The notes: a model not told the origin generated them from the sequence alone. Counted from the first letter of the stretch, positions 1 to 5,435 are shown. The stretch is 6,169 nucleotides of DNA from Nitriliruptoraceae bacterium (GCA_007120565.1 SKNK01000336.1:1-6169); one strand, 5' to 3'. Numbers and translations: made by a program.

Positions 1-85
1 CTATGTGGTATAGTCCAATAGCGTCACTCCGTGACGAATCTGCAAGAGTTGAAAAGAAATCAGTTAATGAAAGGTACACGCTTTC
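1..85. other. Compositionally foreign segment at the window edge, ending thrS
   Basis: I count about 35 G+C in these 85 bases (about 41 %), against roughly 70 % in the rest of the window. Reading thrS on the minus strand, ThrRS-like sequence runs as far as Met-Glu-Glu (residues 302-304). It then changes to six unrelated residues and a TAA at 64-66, so the join lies near 80-90. The segment holds a perfect 6-bp inverted repeat with a 3-base loop (22-27 and 31-36) and no credible gene on either strand. It could be a chimeric contig end, the edge of an inserted element or a real rearrangement. An assembly chimera seems most likely, because thrS is normally essential and intact. Confidence 0.6.
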
Positions 86-996
86 TCCTCCATCTGCTTG
101 CGCACCAGCGCGCCGTTCGGCAGGAAGATGGACAAGCCGGGCCCGAGCTCCTCGGGCATGTAGGTCAGCTCGAGTTCGCGACCGAGCCGGCGGTGATCAC
201 GTTTCTTGGCCTCCTCGAGCATCTCGAGGTGGGCGGTGAGCAGCTTCTTCGACTCCCAGGCGGTGCCGTAGATGCGTTGCAGCATCGGCTGGTCCTCACG
301 TCCGCGCCAGTATGCCCCCGCGCTGCGGAGCAGCTTGTAGGCCGGGATCCGGTCGGTCGAGGGGATGTGCGGTCCACGGCAGAGGTCGGACCATGCCACG
401 TCCCCGTCGGGGCGGACGTTGCGGTAGACGGTGAAGGTCGGCGCTGCATCCGGGTCGGCGTCGGGGTCGTCCTCGGCGACGTCGACCTCGCTGACCAGCT
501 TGCCTTCATCGACCAGCTGGATGATCTCCCGCTTGTAGGGCTGGTCCGCGAACTCCTCGAGCGCGTCGTCGCGGGCGACCTCCTCACGGACGTAGGCCTG
601 GCGCTCCTTGGCGAGCTCGCGCATCCGCGCCTCGATCGCCTCGAGGTCGTCGGCGGTGAAGGGACGTTCCACCTCGAAGTCGTAGTAGAAGCCGTCCTCG
701 ATGGGCGGGCCGATCGCCCACTTGGCTCCTGGGAACAGGTCGGTGACCGCCTGGGCCATCAGGTGGGCGGTGGAGTGGCGCAGGATCGCGCGCCCCTCCT
801 CGGTGTCGGCGTAGAGGGGCTCGACCAGTGCGCCGTCAGGCACAGGACGGTCGAGGTCCCAGGCGGTGCCGTCGACCTTCGCGGCGACGATCTGGCCGCG
901 CACGGCCTCGAGGGCCTTCAGCGCTTCGATGGCGGTGGCGCCGTCGTCGAGTTGGACGCTCTGGTCGCCGTGGCGCACGGAGATGGTTGCACTCAC
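64..996 (-). CDS. thrS: Threonyl-tRNA synthetase, N-terminal part only (TGS and editing domains)
   Basis: ThrRS charges tRNA-Thr with threonine in the cytoplasm and clears mischarged Ser-tRNA-Thr. Residues 1-61 look like the TGS domain. The editing domain follows, with its metal/editing motifs H74-STA-H78 and C206-RGP-H210, plus family signatures GPPIEDGFYYDF (97-108), KLLRSAGAYWRG (221-232) and QRIYGTAW (240-247). RDHRRLGRELEL (267-278) marks the entry to the class II catalytic core. The protein stops at 310 residues, against roughly 640-690 in the family, so catalytic motifs 1-3 and the anticodon-binding domain are absent. The last six residues are not ThrRS-like and come from the foreign edge segment. 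The start is GTG at 994-996, with GGAG at 1007-1010 ten bases upstream. As drawn it could not aminoacylate; the intact gene probably continues beyond the false join. Confidence 0.93.
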   Translation of the reverse strand: MSATISVRHGDQSVQLDDGATAIEALKALEAVRGQIVAAKVDGTAWDLDRPVPDGALVEPLYADTEEGRAILRHSTAHLMAQAVTDLFPGAKWAIGPPIEDGFYYDFEVERPFTADDLEAIEARMRELAKERQAYVREEVARDDALEEFADQPYKREIIQLVDEGKLVSEVDVAEDDPDADPDAAPTFTVYRNVRPDGDVAWSDLCRGPHIPSTDRIPAYKLLRSAGAYWRGREDQPMLQRIYGTAWESKKLLTAHLEMLEEAKKRDHRRLGRELELTYMPEELGPGLSIFLPNGALVRKQMEEKACTFH

Positions 997-1012
997 TGTG
1001 GATCCGCTCCTG

Positions 1013-1031
1013 CTCGCAGCCCTGCTGCGAG
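1013..1031 (-). promoter_or_regulatory. Hairpin directly upstream of the thrS Shine-Dalgarno
   Basis: CTCGCAGC and GCTGCGAG form a perfect 8-bp stem with a 3-base loop in the thrS mRNA. Only two bases separate it from the GGAG at 1007-1010. A stem this close to the ribosome binding site could affect thrS translation, as a translational operator or as the final element of a leader switch. It is not a factor-independent terminator, because no U-tract follows. The structure is seen directly; the regulatory role is inferred. Confidence 0.5.
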
Positions 1032-1076
1032 GTCGTGTCGTTGCGGCCGAGGCTACTGGCCGCGGTCAGGTCGAAC

Positions 1077-1118
1077 CGCCGGGCAGCGGGGTTTCAGACC
1101 CCGGAAGGCCACCCGGCG
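1077..1118 (-). promoter_or_regulatory. Nested leader hairpin enclosing the leader-ORF stop codon
   Basis: A 6-bp stem (CGGGGT 1087-1092 with ACCCCG 1098-1103, 5-base loop) sits inside a 7-bp stem (CGCCGGG 1077-1083 with CCCGGCG 1112-1118). The TGA of the candidate leader ORF (1094-1096) lies in the loop of the inner stem. A ribosome reaching that stop would melt the structure, while one held at upstream Thr codons would let it form. That geometry resembles attenuation, but there is no U-tract, so any effect would be Rho- or translation-dependent. The function is inferred. Confidence 0.42.
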
Positions 1119-1240
1119 CGGAGCGTTCGCGTGCACGTCCGAGCCGTCGCCGCGGAGGATGCGGTCGAGATCGGGGTGACGTGCGGGGTGGTGACCATGG
1201 TGAGACCCTGCCAGATGGACCCGAGGGAGGCAAGCCACAC
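1094..1240 (-). CDS. Candidate Thr-rich leader peptide of thrS (48 aa)
   Basis: A short reading frame runs from GTG (1238-1240) to TGA (1094-1096), ahead of thrS on the same strand. AGGAGG at 1249-1254 stands eight bases before the GTG, an ideal Shine-Dalgarno. An in-frame ATG at 1196-1198 is an alternative start. Nine of the 48 residues are Thr (positions 14, 17, 18, 22, 26, 32, 35, 37 and 39), all ACC or ACG, with four in residues 32-39. The stop codon lies in the loop of a strong hairpin. Leader peptides rich in the cognate amino acid control amino-acid genes by ribosome stalling, and a Thr-rich one ahead of thrS would fit. Caution: ACC and ACG are common by chance in GC-rich DNA and there is no long Thr run. 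The peptide matches no family I know, and the AGGAGG could instead be part of a weak promoter. Confidence 0.33.
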   Translation of the reverse strand: MWLASLGSIWQGLTMVTTPHVTPISTASSAATARTCTRTLRAGWPSGV

Positions 1241-1416
1241 CCCACGGTCCTCCTACCCTGCTCGGCGACCGCACGCAACGCTGTTGGCCCGCCCCCCATC
1301 CACCGTCGAGGTTGCCTCCGACCATGGTCGATCGACGAGCACACCGAGGGTTCCCCGAACGCTGGTCGCTGCCACCGGCCCCGCGTGAGGAGCCGGCAGC
1401 GACACGATGGTCGGCG

Positions 1417-1797
1417 ATGACCTTCGACCACCGTCGCAAGCTCGCCCGCGTCCGCGCTGACACGGTCGACGACCTCGACCCCCAAGACGTCGAGGTGGTC
1501 GCGGCACTGCAGCGTGCCCGCCTGGCGACACGGTGGCGGCTGCTGGCGGCGGCGCCGGTGTTCGGGTGGCTCGTGGTGATGACGCTGTGGGGGTTCGGCC
1601 GCAGCAGCTATCCGGAGTCGGAGGGCACCTGGTTGTTGGCCGGGCTGGTGTTGGGAGCGTTGGGATGGTTCGTCGCTGCACTGGCAGCCGCCGCTCGGTT
1701 GCGTCGCGCACGGTCCACGTTGCAGGCGGCCGCCGCAACCGGCGACGACGCTACGGCGGATGACGAACCCGATGGCACACCAGATCAGGGCACGTGA
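1417..1797 (+). CDS. Small two-helix membrane protein of unknown function
   Basis: This is a 126-residue protein I do not recognise. A charged N-terminal region (about 1-39) is followed by two hydrophobic stretches: about 41-60 (containing AAAPVFGWLVVMTLW) and about 72-94 (containing WLLAGLVLGALGWFVAALAA). Basic residues flank both ends (R39/R41, and RLRRAR at 94-99), which predicts an inner-membrane hairpin with both termini in the cytoplasm. The C-terminal tail (about 105-126) is polar and acidic. The frame stays open upstream to ATG 1324, but I prefer ATG 1417. Third-position GC is about 85 % in the first 39 codons after 1417 and only about 65 % in the 31 codons before it, and residues before it look non-coding. 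Neither start has a good Shine-Dalgarno (GAGG 1308-1311 is 12 bases before 1324). Its stop overlaps the convergent methyltransferase gene. Confidence 0.62.
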   Translation: MTFDHRRKLARVRADTVDDLDPQDVEVVAALQRARLATRWRLLAAAPVFGWLVVMTLWGFGRSSYPESEGTWLLAGLVLGALGWFVAALAAAARLRRARSTLQAAAATGDDATADDEPDGTPDQGT

Positions 1798-2597
1798 GCC
1801 CGCAGGACCCGGATCGCCGCCGAGGTCGGGAGTTCCCCGGACAACGCCGCGATAGCGCGAGCCCTCAGCTCACCACGCGCCACGTCATCGAGCCCCGCGA
1901 CGAAGCCGATCGTGTGCGGCATGTTGAGCCGCCAGTCGACCGCCAACTCCGGGCGGTCCAACCCCGCCTCGACCTCGATGGCGACCACCTCGACGTCGCC
2001 GTAGCCGGCGTCCCAGGCCGCCTGCGCGAACGCCGCGTCGTCACCGGTGAGTTGGGCGATGTGCTGCTTGAAGGTGCGGTACCACCTCGGTCGCTGGTAG
2101 CCGGACCGCTCGAGTTCACGTTCCACGATGGCTTTGGCCGGATGGTTCCCATCGCTCGGGAAGGTGCTCGCCAGGACCAGCCCGCCGGATCGCGTGACGC
2201 GGCGACACTCGGCGAGTCCCGCGACGGGATCCGGCAGATGGTTGAGGCAGAAGGCGGCGACGACCGCATCGAACGTGCCTGCGCCGAAGGGCAGCCCCTG
2301 CGCGTCCCCGACGGTCGCGGGCGGCCGTTCCTCCCGGCGGTGACGCAGCATGGCATGGGCGAGGTCGACCGCGATCGGCTGAGCACCGGCATCCGTCAGG
2401 ACCTCGGACGCCACTCCCGTTCCCGCGCCGAGGTCGAGGACGTTCTGGCCGTCCAACGAGGTCGGCGCCGCGGCGACCAGGGCTTCGGCGAACCTGCGGT
2501 AGATGGTCGTCGGTCCCGAGGCCCAGGCGTCGGCCGACCCCTCGTACGCCCCCTTGATCTCGGTGACGAGTTCGGCATCCCTCGCAGGCCGGGTCAC
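1785..2597 (-). CDS. Class I SAM-dependent methyltransferase, UbiE/Methyltransf_11 type
   Basis: A 270-residue cytosolic enzyme expected to transfer a methyl group from SAM to a small molecule. The Rossmann-fold motifs are clear: motif I VLDLGAGTG (53-61), the acidic end of strand 2 in AVDLAHAML (76-84), DAQGLPF (98-104), FDAVVAAFCLNHLPDP (109-124) and the post-core SGGLVLAS (137-144). The C-terminal half (about 150-270) is variable and probably sets the substrate, which cannot be read from sequence. The GTG start (2595-2597) overlaps the TGA of the phosphotransferase gene in a GTGA junction, with GGGAG nine bases upstream. The frame is open further upstream, but that part overlaps the neighbouring gene and does not look like a methyltransferase. 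It is the last gene of the cluster, so coupled translation is likely. Its tail overlaps the convergent membrane-protein gene by 13 bp, with no terminator visible between them. Confidence 0.9.
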   Translation of the reverse strand: MTRPARDAELVTEIKGAYEGSADAWASGPTTIYRRFAEALVAAAPTSLDGQNVLDLGAGTGVASEVLTDAGAQPIAVDLAHAMLRHRREERPPATVGDAQGLPFGAGTFDAVVAAFCLNHLPDPVAGLAECRRVTRSGGLVLASTFPSDGNHPAKAIVERELERSGYQRPRWYRTFKQHIAQLTGDDAAFAQAAWDAGYGDVEVVAIEVEAGLDRPELAVDWRLNMPHTIGFVAGLDDVARGELRARAIAALSGELPTSAAIRVLRAHVP

Positions 2598-3640
2598 CGC
2601 GCCAGCTCCCTGGCTCCTTCGACAGCACGGGCCTCCCACCACGCGAGCTCCTGCGTGGCCTCCTCGCCGTCTCCCAGTGCCTTCTCCCAGCCGAACATCA
2701 GCAGGAGGCTGAGCAGGCACAACGCGGACTGACGCTCCCACCAGGGTGTCGTGTCGATGCCGTGCCGCTCGAGGGCCTCACGGTACGTCAGGAGGGTCGC
2801 TTCCTTGCTCTGCGGCAGGCGAGACCGGTTGAGGCAGACGTACCAGGCCAGGTCGATGCACGGCGGCGCCACCCCCGGCACCGCCCAGTCGATCAGGATG
2901 GTCCGTCCATCGGGATGATGGCCCAGGTTGCCGGCCTTCCAGTCGCCATGGACCAGCGTCTGCGGGGTGGTCGACAGCGCATCGACCAAGGGTGCGGGGT
3001 CGTCGAGCAGGGGCAGGACGACGTCGGCCGCTCGCGGCGCACGTTCAGAGAACCGTTCCCACCCCATCGGCACGAGCTGTGTTGGCACGACGTCCGCGCT
3101 CCCACGGGCCCGTTCGGTGCTGCCCAGGCGTGGCCCGAAGAACACCAACCGGACGGGTAGCGGGAACAGATCGACCGTGTCGCGACGTCCCCAGAACGCG
3201 ACGTGGAGCTGAGCCATGTGGTCGAGGAAGGCCAGGTGCTGCCCCAACGGGATGGTGTCGTCACCCTCCGGCAGCAACGCATCGCTGACGTCGTGCATCA
3301 GGAGCGCGCCGCCCTGCCCACGTGCCCGGTCGTCCCACGCGGCGCCAACCACCGTGTGATCGAAGCACGCCGGGACCTGGTCCAACACGCCGGTGCGCCA
3401 CACCGTGATCGGGCGACAGGAGAGGTCCCCTGTCGCCCGCATGGTCCAGTCATCGTCGAGGTTCAGGTGTTTGAGGATGTAGCGCTCGCCACGGATCACC
3501 ACCCGCTCCATCGTCACCCCCGACTTGCCGTCAGCACTGGCGAAAGGCTCGCGCACCGCTTCCGGCCCCAACAGCTCGGCGACCGAGGCGGCGACGGGAC
3601 GAGCGTCAGCCGGCGGGTCGTGTCGCAGGTCGATGGACAT
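2594..3640 (-). CDS. Phosphotransferase of the APH / choline kinase-like fold
   Basis: A 348-residue kinase-like protein of the aminoglycoside-phosphotransferase superfamily, which phosphorylates hydroxyls of small molecules with ATP or GTP. The catalytic loop is LVHGDWKAGN (229-238), the Brenner motif HxDxxxxN with base D233 and metal-binding N238. The magnesium-binding aspartate is D251 in ILIDWAVPG (248-256), followed by DLAWYV (263-268). K57 in RYILKHL (53-59) is the likely nucleotide-binding lysine. All key residues are present, so it should be active. Similarity to resistance kinases is at fold level only; homologues include choline, homoserine, macrolide and methylthioribose kinases, so drug inactivation should not be assumed. 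ATG 3638-3640 has GGAGG (3646-3650) five bases upstream. The frame runs further upstream, but that part is a shadow of the SnoaL-like gene. It is translationally coupled to the downstream methyltransferase. Confidence 0.88.
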   Translation of the reverse strand: MSIDLRHDPPADARPVAASVAELLGPEAVREPFASADGKSGVTMERVVIRGERYILKHLNLDDDWTMRATGDLSCRPITVWRTGVLDQVPACFDHTVVGAAWDDRARGQGGALLMHDVSDALLPEGDDTIPLGQHLAFLDHMAQLHVAFWGRRDTVDLFPLPVRLVFFGPRLGSTERARGSADVVPTQLVPMGWERFSERAPRAADVVLPLLDDPAPLVDALSTTPQTLVHGDWKAGNLGHHPDGRTILIDWAVPGVAPPCIDLAWYVCLNRSRLPQSKEATLLTYREALERHGIDTTPWWERQSALCLLSLLLMFGWEKALGDGEEATQELAWWEARAVEGARELAR

Positions 3641-3722
3641 GGCTCCCTCCCTTGCTCGACGATAGGTCAGTTGGCGTCGACCCGCCCGATGGATCCGAAC
3701 GGCCATCTGCCGACCGGGCGGA
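3641..3722 (-). promoter_or_regulatory. Intergenic hairpin within the gene cluster, possible processing or attenuation site
   Basis: This 82-bp gap is the only sizeable one in an otherwise overlapping gene set. CCGCCCG (3682-3688) pairs with CGGGCGG (3715-3721), enclosing an inner stem ATGG (3689-3692) with CCAT (3703-3706), with an 8-base bulge on one side. The structure starts one base after the SnoaL-like stop codon. No U-tract follows, so it is not a classic terminator; partial termination or mRNA stabilisation would fit. A TATCGT hexamer (3659-3664, minus) could be a -10 box, but no -35 box stands at the right distance. Confidence 0.4.
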
Positions 3723-4160
3723 TCACGGTCGCAGGAGCGGCGCCTTGGCCGCCATGAGCTCCTGCAGCTGCCGATCCCAGACGCCAGAACAGAAGACGAG
3801 CTGCTCCGCGATACGGCCGTCGACGAGCCGCCAGGCATGGAGCTGGCGCACGATGGCCTCGTAGCCGGCGGTGTCGCGTCGCCACTCGAACTGCACGAGC
3901 ACACCGCGGGCCGTGGGTTCGCTGGTGAACGCCGTGAACCGACCAGGGCGCGGAAGCACGCAGGCGCGCTCCGCGGCCTCCTCGCGCCCTTGGATCTGGA
4001 ACCGCCAGTTCGGGACGTGGGAGTCCACCAGAGCATCGTCGTGGAACAGCTCCACCAGCTCTTCCGGTGCCCCCGCCGCTGCACCTGAGCGGTACCGCTC
4101 GAGCAGTTCACCGACGGAGGACGCCCGGTGCACGGTGTCGGTGACGTTGCGCTTGGTCAT
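3723..4160 (-). CDS. NTF2-fold / SnoaL-like small protein
   Basis: A 145-residue protein with the layout of the SnoaL-like/NTF2 superfamily. It has an N-terminal helix (about 15-26), a second helix leading into LVELFHDDALVDS (35-47), then strands with WRFQIQGREEA (52-62), GVLVQFEWRR (86-95) and the closing VRQLHAWRLVDGRIAEQLVFC (104-124), where the W-R-hydrophobic-DGRI pattern is typical. Members are polyketide cyclases, ketosteroid-isomerase-like enzymes, hydrolases or non-catalytic binding proteins. Function cannot be assigned from the fold alone, and I cannot identify the catalytic acid with confidence. Length fits the family. ATG 4158-4160 overlaps the TGA of the upstream methyltransferase (ATGA), and GGAGG (4168-4172) stands seven bases before it. 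In this context it could cyclise, isomerise or hold the compound that its neighbours modify (inference). Confidence 0.78.
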   Translation of the reverse strand: MTKRNVTDTVHRASSVGELLERYRSGAAAGAPEELVELFHDDALVDSHVPNWRFQIQGREEAAERACVLPRPGRFTAFTSEPTARGVLVQFEWRRDTAGYEAIVRQLHAWRLVDGRIAEQLVFCSGVWDRQLQELMAAKAPLLRP

Positions 4161-5242
4161 GGCCGCGCCTCCAGCACCAGGTTGAACGGGGTCTCGGCGC
4201 TTCGGCGAGTGCGGGTGAACCCGGCTTGCGCCAGCACCTCCCGAAGGGCCACTTCGCCCGCCTGAGCGCCGAGCACCGGCCGGTTGCCCTGGGCGACCCC
4301 GTTGGGGGTGCAGACCAGCGTCGACGCGGCGTAGAACAGCCGACCAACCGGGGTGAGGTTCTCATCAATCCGGTCGCCAGCGAAGGGCTCGATCAGCATC
4401 ACCGCACCGCCCTCCGCGAGGGACTCGCGAGCACGGACCAGCGCCCCGACCGGGTCGCCCATGTCGTGCAGCGCGTCGAAGAAGCACACCAGGTCGTAAC
4501 CCTCGCCGGGCAGCTCCGTTGACAACGCCACCTCGAAGCTCGTGCGATCGGCCACCCCGGCATCGGTTGCCCGGTCGCGCGCCGTCGCCATCGAGGCATC
4601 GTGGGCATCGAACCCGTGGAAGATCGAGGCTGGGAACGCCTTGGCCATGACGATCGTCGATACCCCGTGGCCGCACCCGACGTCGGCAACCCGAGCGCCC
4701 GCGCGAAGCTTGTCCTCGATGCCATCCAGCGAGGGGATCCACTCGCTGGTGAGGAAGGTCTCGTAGCTGGGTCGGAACAGCTCCTCGGTGCCGGAGAACA
4801 CCCGTGCGTCGTGCCGATGCCACGCGAAGCCTTCACCGATGGTGAAGTCCGCGGCAACCGGGTCAGCCGCCGCCCACAGTCCGGCCATGCAGTCACTGGC
4901 ACCGGCGAGGTACGCCGGACTCGATCGATCGGCCAGTACCGCGGCATGCTCGAGCGGGAGTTGGAAGGTGTCGCGGTCGGGGTCGGCGATCACGTAGCCG
5001 CTGGCTGCCTGCGCCCCGAGCCACTCTCGCACGTACCGCGGATGGGCACCGACGCGCTCGGCGAGTTCCTCCGTGGTGAGCCACGCGCCATCGCTCATCG
5101 CCTCGTAGAGCCCGGCGTGGTGGCCGATGTACACGGTCGCACCAGCCAGGACCGTGGCGATGTCCGTGGCAACCTGGCCCTGGAACGCCTCGACCCTCTC
5201 CGTGTCCAACTCCCGTGTGGTCTCCAACTGATCGACGCTCAT
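4157..5242 (-). CDS. SAM-dependent methyltransferase with N-terminal winged helix, Rv2258c-like
   Basis: A 361-residue protein with two parts. Residues 15-110 form the winged-helix dimerisation region seen in Rv2258c-type methyltransferases: VATDIATVLAGATVYIG (24-40), GLYEAM (44-49) and LTTEELAERVGAHPRYVREW (55-74). This module is often mis-annotated as a transcriptional regulator. The catalytic domain has motif I VADVGCGHG (185-193), GFDAHDASM (210-218), YDLVCFFDALHDMGDP (249-264) and GGAVMLIEPFAGD (278-290). It should methylate a small organic substrate; which one is unknown. The length fits the family. ATG 5240-5242 has GGAGG (5251-5255) eight bases upstream; the frame extends further upstream, but that part reaches across the divergent gene start and is not credible. 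It is the first gene of the minus-strand cluster and is divergent from the SARP regulator, which makes it the obvious target of that activator (inference). Confidence 0.9.
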   Translation of the reverse strand: MSVDQLETTRELDTERVEAFQGQVATDIATVLAGATVYIGHHAGLYEAMSDGAWLTTEELAERVGAHPRYVREWLGAQAASGYVIADPDRDTFQLPLEHAAVLADRSSPAYLAGASDCMAGLWAAADPVAADFTIGEGFAWHRHDARVFSGTEELFRPSYETFLTSEWIPSLDGIEDKLRAGARVADVGCGHGVSTIVMAKAFPASIFHGFDAHDASMATARDRATDAGVADRTSFEVALSTELPGEGYDLVCFFDALHDMGDPVGALVRARESLAEGGAVMLIEPFAGDRIDENLTPVGRLFYAASTLVCTPNGVAQGNRPVLGAQAGEVALREVLAQAGFTRTRRSAETPFNLVLEARP

Positions 5243-5341
5243 GCTGTCACCCTCCCGGCGTGGTCTGTTGTCGGCTGCGACCCCGAACGTTCCGGCGGAT
5301 CGCGAGTGACACCACGCTGATCTCCCTCCCTCGCGTGACGC

Positions 5342-5370
5342 ATGCACGCCACTTGCGCCGCGCTTGCGGC
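5342..5370. promoter_or_regulatory. Candidate SARP binding site: heptamer repeats with 11-bp period
   Basis: TTGCGCC (5353-5359) and TTGCGGC (5364-5370) are direct repeats separated by four bases, an 11-bp period. A weaker third copy, ATGCACG (5342-5348), is in phase. SARP regulators are known to bind heptameric direct repeats spaced by one helical turn. The distance to the SARP gene's own -10 box is too large for the usual activation geometry, and no -10 box is evident on the operon side. It is therefore a plausible operator without an established target promoter. Confidence 0.35.
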
Positions 5371-5384
5371 CCGCGTCACCGTCC

Positions 5385-5413
5385 TTGTCGACGGACTGCC
5401 AGGTGCCTACCGT
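5385..5413 (+). promoter_or_regulatory. Sigma70-type promoter of the SARP regulator gene
   Basis: TTGTCG (5385-5390) and TACCGT (5408-5413) are separated by exactly 17 bp, matching the actinobacterial housekeeping pattern TTGNNN-17-TANNNT. Transcription would start near 5419-5421, leaving a leader of about 15 bases that contains the ribosome binding site (GGGGAGG, 5425-5431). Confidence 0.6.
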
Positions 5414-5435
5414 GGAGTCCTCGCGGGGAGGGTGG

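Larger units (their letters stand above)
997..1416. other. 420-bp region between divergent genes; mostly the structured thrS leader
   Basis: No conserved protein-like gene is visible here on either strand. On the minus strand it holds the thrS upstream region: a candidate leader ORF (1094-1240), a nested hairpin (1077-1118), a second hairpin (1043-1048 with 1058-1063, 9-base loop) and a third beside the thrS Shine-Dalgarno (1013-1031). A weak minus promoter-like pair, TTGCGT (1273-1278) and TAGGAG (1250-1255), has a 17-bp spacer, but the second hexamer overlaps the candidate Shine-Dalgarno of the leader ORF, so the two readings compete. The palindrome ACCATGGT occurs twice (1194-1201 and 1321-1328). 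I see no clear promoter for the plus-strand gene. Confidence 0.5.
5243..5435. promoter_or_regulatory. 193-bp divergent control region between methyltransferase operon and SARP gene
   Basis: It contains both gene starts and several symmetrical sequences. These are a perfect palindrome GAACGTTC (5285-5292, 43 bases from the methyltransferase start), an inverted pair GTGACGC (5335-5341) and GCGTCAC (5373-5379), and 11-bp-spaced repeats (5342-5370). A good promoter faces the SARP gene. Facing the operon I find no TANNNT-like -10 box, consistent with (but not proof of) activator-dependent transcription. Confidence 0.55.

Noticed and set aside
40..66. Eukaryotic-like 3' splice site (pyrimidine stretch ending CAG) on the minus strand of the edge segment
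   Set aside because: This is a chance match in a short AT-richer stretch, with no other eukaryotic signal. It is noted only because the segment may come from another organism.
1076..1125. T-box riboswitch ahead of thrS
   Set aside because: A GGGTGG stretch occurs in the leader RNA, but the rest of the conserved T-box (continuing ACCGCG) and a recognisable stem I are not present.
31..1179. 382-codon open frame on the plus strand
   Set aside because: It lies antisense to thrS, whose ThrRS motifs are unmistakable. It is a GC-bias shadow with no family resemblance.
1194..1328. Paired ACCATGGT palindromes as operators
   Set aside because: They are short palindromes containing start-like ATGs, 127 bp apart and without further symmetry. 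Chance is a sufficient explanation.
1053..1738. Long minus-strand frames (1053-1463, 1066-1485, 1253-1738) across the thrS upstream region and the membrane-protein gene
   Set aside because: They are Pro/Arg/Thr-rich with no domain, and most of their length is antisense to the plus-strand gene. The thrS leader structures explain the remainder better.
1794..2732. 312-codon open frame on the plus strand
   Set aside because: It is antisense to the UbiE-type methyltransferase and is Arg/Asp/Gly-rich, as shadow frames in GC-rich DNA are.
3659..3664. Internal promoter -10 box TATCGT before the phosphotransferase gene
   Set aside because: At 16-18 bp upstream only GC-rich hexamers are found, with no TTG-like -35 box.
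3641..4111. 157-residue N-terminal extension of the phosphotransferase frame
   Set aside because: It overlaps the SnoaL-like gene in another frame, is Ser/Arg-rich low-complexity sequence, and a good Shine-Dalgarno with ATG exists at 3640.
5284..5293. LexA/SOS box at the GAACGTTC palindrome
   Set aside because: The actinobacterial SOS box has GAAC and GTTC arms separated by four bases; here they are directly fused.
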